Source: JBHJHP01 sp042219855 (GTDB lineage: Bacteria; Bacteroidota; Bacteroidia; Bacteroidales; UBA5342). Taken from it: a stretch of 64,000 nucleotides of DNA. Shown here one piece after another: positions 61,104 through 64,000 of this stretch. The notes beneath the pieces are model-generated. The model searched no databases. It saw only the letters and a program-made list of their open reading frames with translations, and was not told the DNA's origin. The stretch is from NCBI RefSeq assembly GCF_042219855.1, contig NZ_JBHJHP010000004.1, positions 1 to 64,000 of the forward strand. The letters are read 5' to 3'. How positions within the stretch are numbered: the stretch's first letter is position 1; each line of letters opens with the position of its first letter. The position numbers were made by a program, and so were the translations under genes.

Positions 61104-64000
61104 TTAAAGTTTAATGACTTTCTCTGTTTTGACCTGTCCGTTCGTTTTAATTATCACCATGTACATTCCCTTAGGCAGATCCGCTCCTTCTGTCCAGCTT
61201 ATGGTGTATGAACCGGAGTTGAATGTTCCGTCCTCAATCTGACGGATGTATTTACCATCCTGCCCGAGTAGACTTATGGAAACATATGTTCTTTCATGGA
61301 CGTCAAAGGTCACGTTAAGTTGATCTCTGAACGGATTAGGATAAGTTGTAAGTAACACGGTTTCTCCTGCAACAGGATGTGTAACAGGTGTTCCCCAGTA
61401 CACATTCTCCATGCCCGGTGTGCCATAGTTATCAGTTATAAACCATGCCACATCATTTTCTTTTTCAATGCGCTGATAGGAAAAGGCTTCACTGTCATCC
61501 GGATCCGGATTGCTGTAGGCCAGTGAATCTACCAGAATCTCCTTCTGGTTATAAAGTCTTACACAGTCACCTTCGTTAGCAAATCCAAAGTCAAAATCGC
61601 CTGTTTTGGGTATTACGTACCCGTAGTAATCAGCTACCGCTCTTGCATTGCGGCAGATGACAAGAAATCCATTTGCATCAATTGCAGTACCTTCAGGGAA
61701 AATAAATACATGATCATCATCATCGTCTTTTAATATCCAGTTTGAGAGATCAACGGCATTGTCACCTTTATTATAAATTTCGACCCAATCTTCCGGTGTT
61801 GGAGCATTTACGTTTTTATAAAACACTTCATTAATAACAATTATTTCCTTATAGGAAGGATCGGCTTTAAAGACTGCCTGAACTGCAGTAGCTTTATTGG
61901 CGGTAACATAAACAGTATCGTTGGTTGATGAAACAGATCCTGACCAGTATTTGAAACTATATCCCTTTTTGGGTTTTGCTACCAGCCGTACCGGAATGTC
62001 ATTAAAATAATCGCCTTCCCAGGGGTAGCCGTATTTTCCAAGTTCTACTGTATTGACTTTGATGTCGCCCATTTCGGAATCTTTAACCGATAAGGTCAGA
62101 CGGTACATCCCATCGATACCATAGTAGTCACGGACAAAGTTCTTAACTATATTAGGGCGTTGAGCACTAAAATACTTAAGTCCGTCAACCCGCGAAGACC
62201 ATCCGTTGGGATCACCATTCCAACGCAACATATGAGCAGGTATCTCGCTGGAGATATCGCTTTTCATTTTATTGAAGATGGGTAAATAGTAATCTGATTT
62301 CCACAATGTGTTGATAACATCTGCAAAGGCATTGATAAACACATGTTGAAAATCTTCGTTCGTATTCATTCTTCTGAGAAGATATGTTGACAAAGCCGGA
62401 TTAGGCCATCCGGTGTTATTGTCAGCCATTGCAAAAGTAAGTGTATTATGATTGACATCACTGAATCCAAAATCAAGATCAAAGGTCATCCAACGCCATT
62501 TGGTATCATAATCAAAACTTTGCCAATATTTTACATTATTACCGGGCCAGTCTGTGTTTTTAACCGCAATATTACATGCCTGGTATAAAGCAAAGTTTTC
62601 AACATCCATCTGTTGTTTAACATGGGTGTAATTCTCAGGTACCGTAAGATCATTGTCTTCAATAAAGTCCATAAGATCAAGGTAGTTTTGGTCATCACCC
62701 TGGACCAGATTTATAAGCCAGTTGACGTGAAACTGCATGATATTAACTGTAGACGGATCAATGTCGTAATGGGTGGCATAATAGTATTCGTCAAATCGCT
62801 CCCGTATATTATGAATACCCCAGTATTCGCCGTTAATATATACAACAGCCGGCTGATAGGCCTGTTTATCAATTACGTCCGGGAAGAATCGGCTGGCGTA
62901 TGCATCTTTCATCATGGTCTGATTCCAGTCGTTACCCGAACTCCGGAGATTGAGACTGTAGAACTTATCAAGATTAAGCTCATCAAAAACTTTATAATTT
63001 AATCCGTCTTTGCCATATCTGCTTCTGAATCGCAGGCTAAGGGATTTCTGTGCGAAATTACGGCTGCATCCTCCAAAAATTTTAACGCCTGCATCCTGGG
63101 AAAACGCTTGTTTTCCGCTTGGTAAAATCATACTTACATTAACCTGTCGTTCCCAGTCCTGCCACCAGTTTTGACCATTGTCACAATTCTCTCCACTTGA
63201 TGTATGTCCCGGTCCCTCAACATAAATGCCTGTCTCGTATCCAAAAAAGTTATCCGGCTCTGATACCAGTGAAATTACCGGCAGGTCATGTTTTATATTG
63301 AATAAATAAGTTTCTGTACAAACAGGACCCGGCATACCACCATCGTTTATAACAGCCGCACGTATGGCTTTGGTTGAATTCAGACTGATCGGTCCAGTGT
63401 ACGGTATGCTCGATTTACTGGGTTCAGTATAGTCAGTGGTGTAATAAATATGGTCGCTTGCATTGTCCGAACTTAAAGTGAGTGACAAGCTGTTATAAAA
63501 AATACCCCCTTTAACTGAAAACGTCACACTACCGGTCAGTGAGGTATAGCCCTGAGTTGTATTTTTTGCTTCCGGCGTTGGATCAGGAAAATAGTTAAAC
63601 ACATCAGGATAGACCGAATTTCTGCCATAGGATATATTTGTAGGTAGAGCCGGTACCTGAATTGAGTCTACCAGAAAATTGTTTTTAAACAGATACAGGC
63701 TTTCTCCAGAAGAGGAGATGCTGAAATCGGTATGAAACTTGGACTGTGGAAGATCCACAAAGTCAGCTATTGAACCAGAAACGGGTGTGGTGAAACCTAA
63801 AGATAAAAAGGGTATGGCGGTTAAATCGGAGCTGTTGGTTCCTGCGTTATGTACCTGAATTGCCAATACGTTTTCACCATCAATCAATACATCCTGAATG
63901 TTTTCCAGTGGAAATTCATTAGGATCTCCTCCTGTGTACATTAAAGCTTCATGACCGGAGTTGTCGGCAAAGGCATTATAAGCAGGAGGACCAGCTGAAG
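61104..64000 (-). CDS. Large secreted CotH / lamin-tail protein with T9SS tail (5' end outside window)
   Basis: The frame stays open to the window edge, so the start is missing; at least 965 residues are visible (positions below count from the ATG at 63941). A chitobiase C-terminal-like module (~155-220; YTTDYTEPSKSSIPYTGPI), a CotH core (~240-600; VYINGEYWGIHNIRERFDEYY, WMTFDLDFGFSDVNHN), a beta domain around 620-690, a lamin-tail domain (~700-810; IVINEVFYKNVNAPTPEDWVEIYN ... LVICRN), and a T9SS type-A tail (~870-945; LTTYPNPFRDQLNV). Related in its CotH core to the 31950 gene. Probably a cell-surface protein of unknown substrate; whether it has kinase activity is not shown. Confidence 0.88.
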   Translation of the reverse strand, partial: SAGPPAYNAFADNSGHEALMYTGGDPNEFPLENIQDVLIDGENVLAIQVHNAGTNSSDLTAIPFLSLGFTTPVSGSIADFVDLPQSKFHTDFSISSSGESLYLFKNNFLVDSIQVPALPTNISYGRNSVYPDVFNYFPDPTPEAKNTTQGYTSLTGSVTFSVKGGIFYNSLSLTLSSDNASDHIYYTTDYTEPSKSSIPYTGPISLNSTKAIRAAVINDGGMPGPVCTETYLFNIKHDLPVISLVSEPDNFFGYETGIYVEGPGHTSSGENCDNGQNWWQDWERQVNVSMILPSGKQAFSQDAGVKIFGGCSRNFAQKSLSLRFRSRYGKDGLNYKVFDELNLDKFYSLNLRSSGNDWNQTMMKDAYASRFFPDVIDKQAYQPAVVYINGEYWGIHNIRERFDEYYYATHYDIDPSTVNIMQFHVNWLINLVQGDDQNYLDLMDFIEDNDLTVPENYTHVKQQMDVENFALYQACNIAVKNTDWPGNNVKYWQSFDYDTKWRWMTFDLDFGFSDVNHNTLTFAMADNNTGWPNPALSTYLLRRMNTNEDFQHVFINAFADVINTLWKSDYYLPIFNKMKSDISSEIPAHMLRWNGDPNGWSSRVDGLKYFSAQRPNIVKNFVRDYYGIDGMYRLTLSVKDSEMGDIKVNTVELGKYGYPWEGDYFNDIPVRLVAKPKKGYSFKYWSGSVSSTNDTVYVTANKATAVQAVFKADPSYKEIIVINEVFYKNVNAPTPEDWVEIYNKGDNAVDLSNWILKDDDDDHVFIFPEGTAIDANGFLVICRNARAVADYYGYVIPKTGDFDFGFANEGDCVRLYNQKEILVDSLAYSNPDPDDSEAFSYQRIEKENDVAWFITDNYGTPGMENVYWGTPVTHPVAGETVLLTTYPNPFRDQLNVTFDVHERTYVSISLLGQDGKYIRQIEDGTFNSGSYTISWTEGADLPKGMYMVIIKTNGQVKTEKVIKL

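Overview
The window looks like a chromosomal segment of a Bacteroidota bacterium, probably a Bacteroidales/Marinilabiliales-type polysaccharide degrader (inference). The evidence is tandem SusC/SusD pairs, many secreted enzymes with type IX secretion (T9SS) type-A sorting tails containing a YPNP-like motif, head-GIN/DUF2807 and DUF4097-like proteins, and a coaX/outer-membrane protein/TPR/lptC/CBS gene block. No rRNA or CRISPR array is visible. One tRNA (Phe, GAA) is present.

Region 1 (1-5953) is the most unusual part. Seven copies of a ~142-bp imperfect palindrome (A-G) alternate with small AT-rich minus-strand genes for secreted or membrane proteins of unknown function, and with duplicated ORF-less units. 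Each unit is bounded by its own pair of complementary ends (GTTRRR.../...YYYAAC) that differ from unit to unit, as in integron cassettes where R' and R'' of one attC match. Stem positions covary between copies. A lone half-site at 4497-4506, followed by nested inverted repeats, is a candidate attI. It abuts a tyrosine recombinase (4595-5953, minus) with all six catalytic residues. That recombinase lacks the IntI-specific insertion and carries a duplicated N-terminal module. I read this as an integron-like system run by a non-IntI recombinase.

Region 2 (about 6280-7565) is a cluster of three diverged mosaic repeats, probably non-coding.

Region 3 (8097-42752) is a large polysaccharide utilisation locus. 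It starts with two tandem modules of fasciclin lipoprotein-SusC-SusD. A CBM9-like T9SS protein follows, then a tightly packed enzyme run: GH3, GH5, GH16, GH128-like, a CotH-like protein, GH30 and GH5. A convergent GH5 paralog and a propeller/Y_Y_Y/LuxR-type membrane regulator close the locus. The enzyme set points to beta-1,3/1,6-glucan (laminarin-like or fungal-type glucan). Secreted GH16/GH128/GH30/GH5 enzymes would cut the polymer, the SusCD systems would import oligosaccharides, and the GH3 lipoprotein would release glucose.

Region 4 (43020-47417) holds a PL1-like pectate lyase, a CrtC/AttH-lipocalin-like T9SS protein, a MITE-like palindrome and tRNA-Phe with its terminator.

Region 5 (47513-64000) is mostly housekeeping: a CNNM/CBS protein, LptC, a TPR protein, an outer-membrane protein and CoaX as one minus-strand block; several conserved hypotheticals; an ECF sigma/anti-sigma operon with DUF4097- and DUF2807-type envelope proteins; a PchB-like chorismate mutase with an HMGL-type aldolase; and a large T9SS CotH/lamin-tail protein cut by the window edge.
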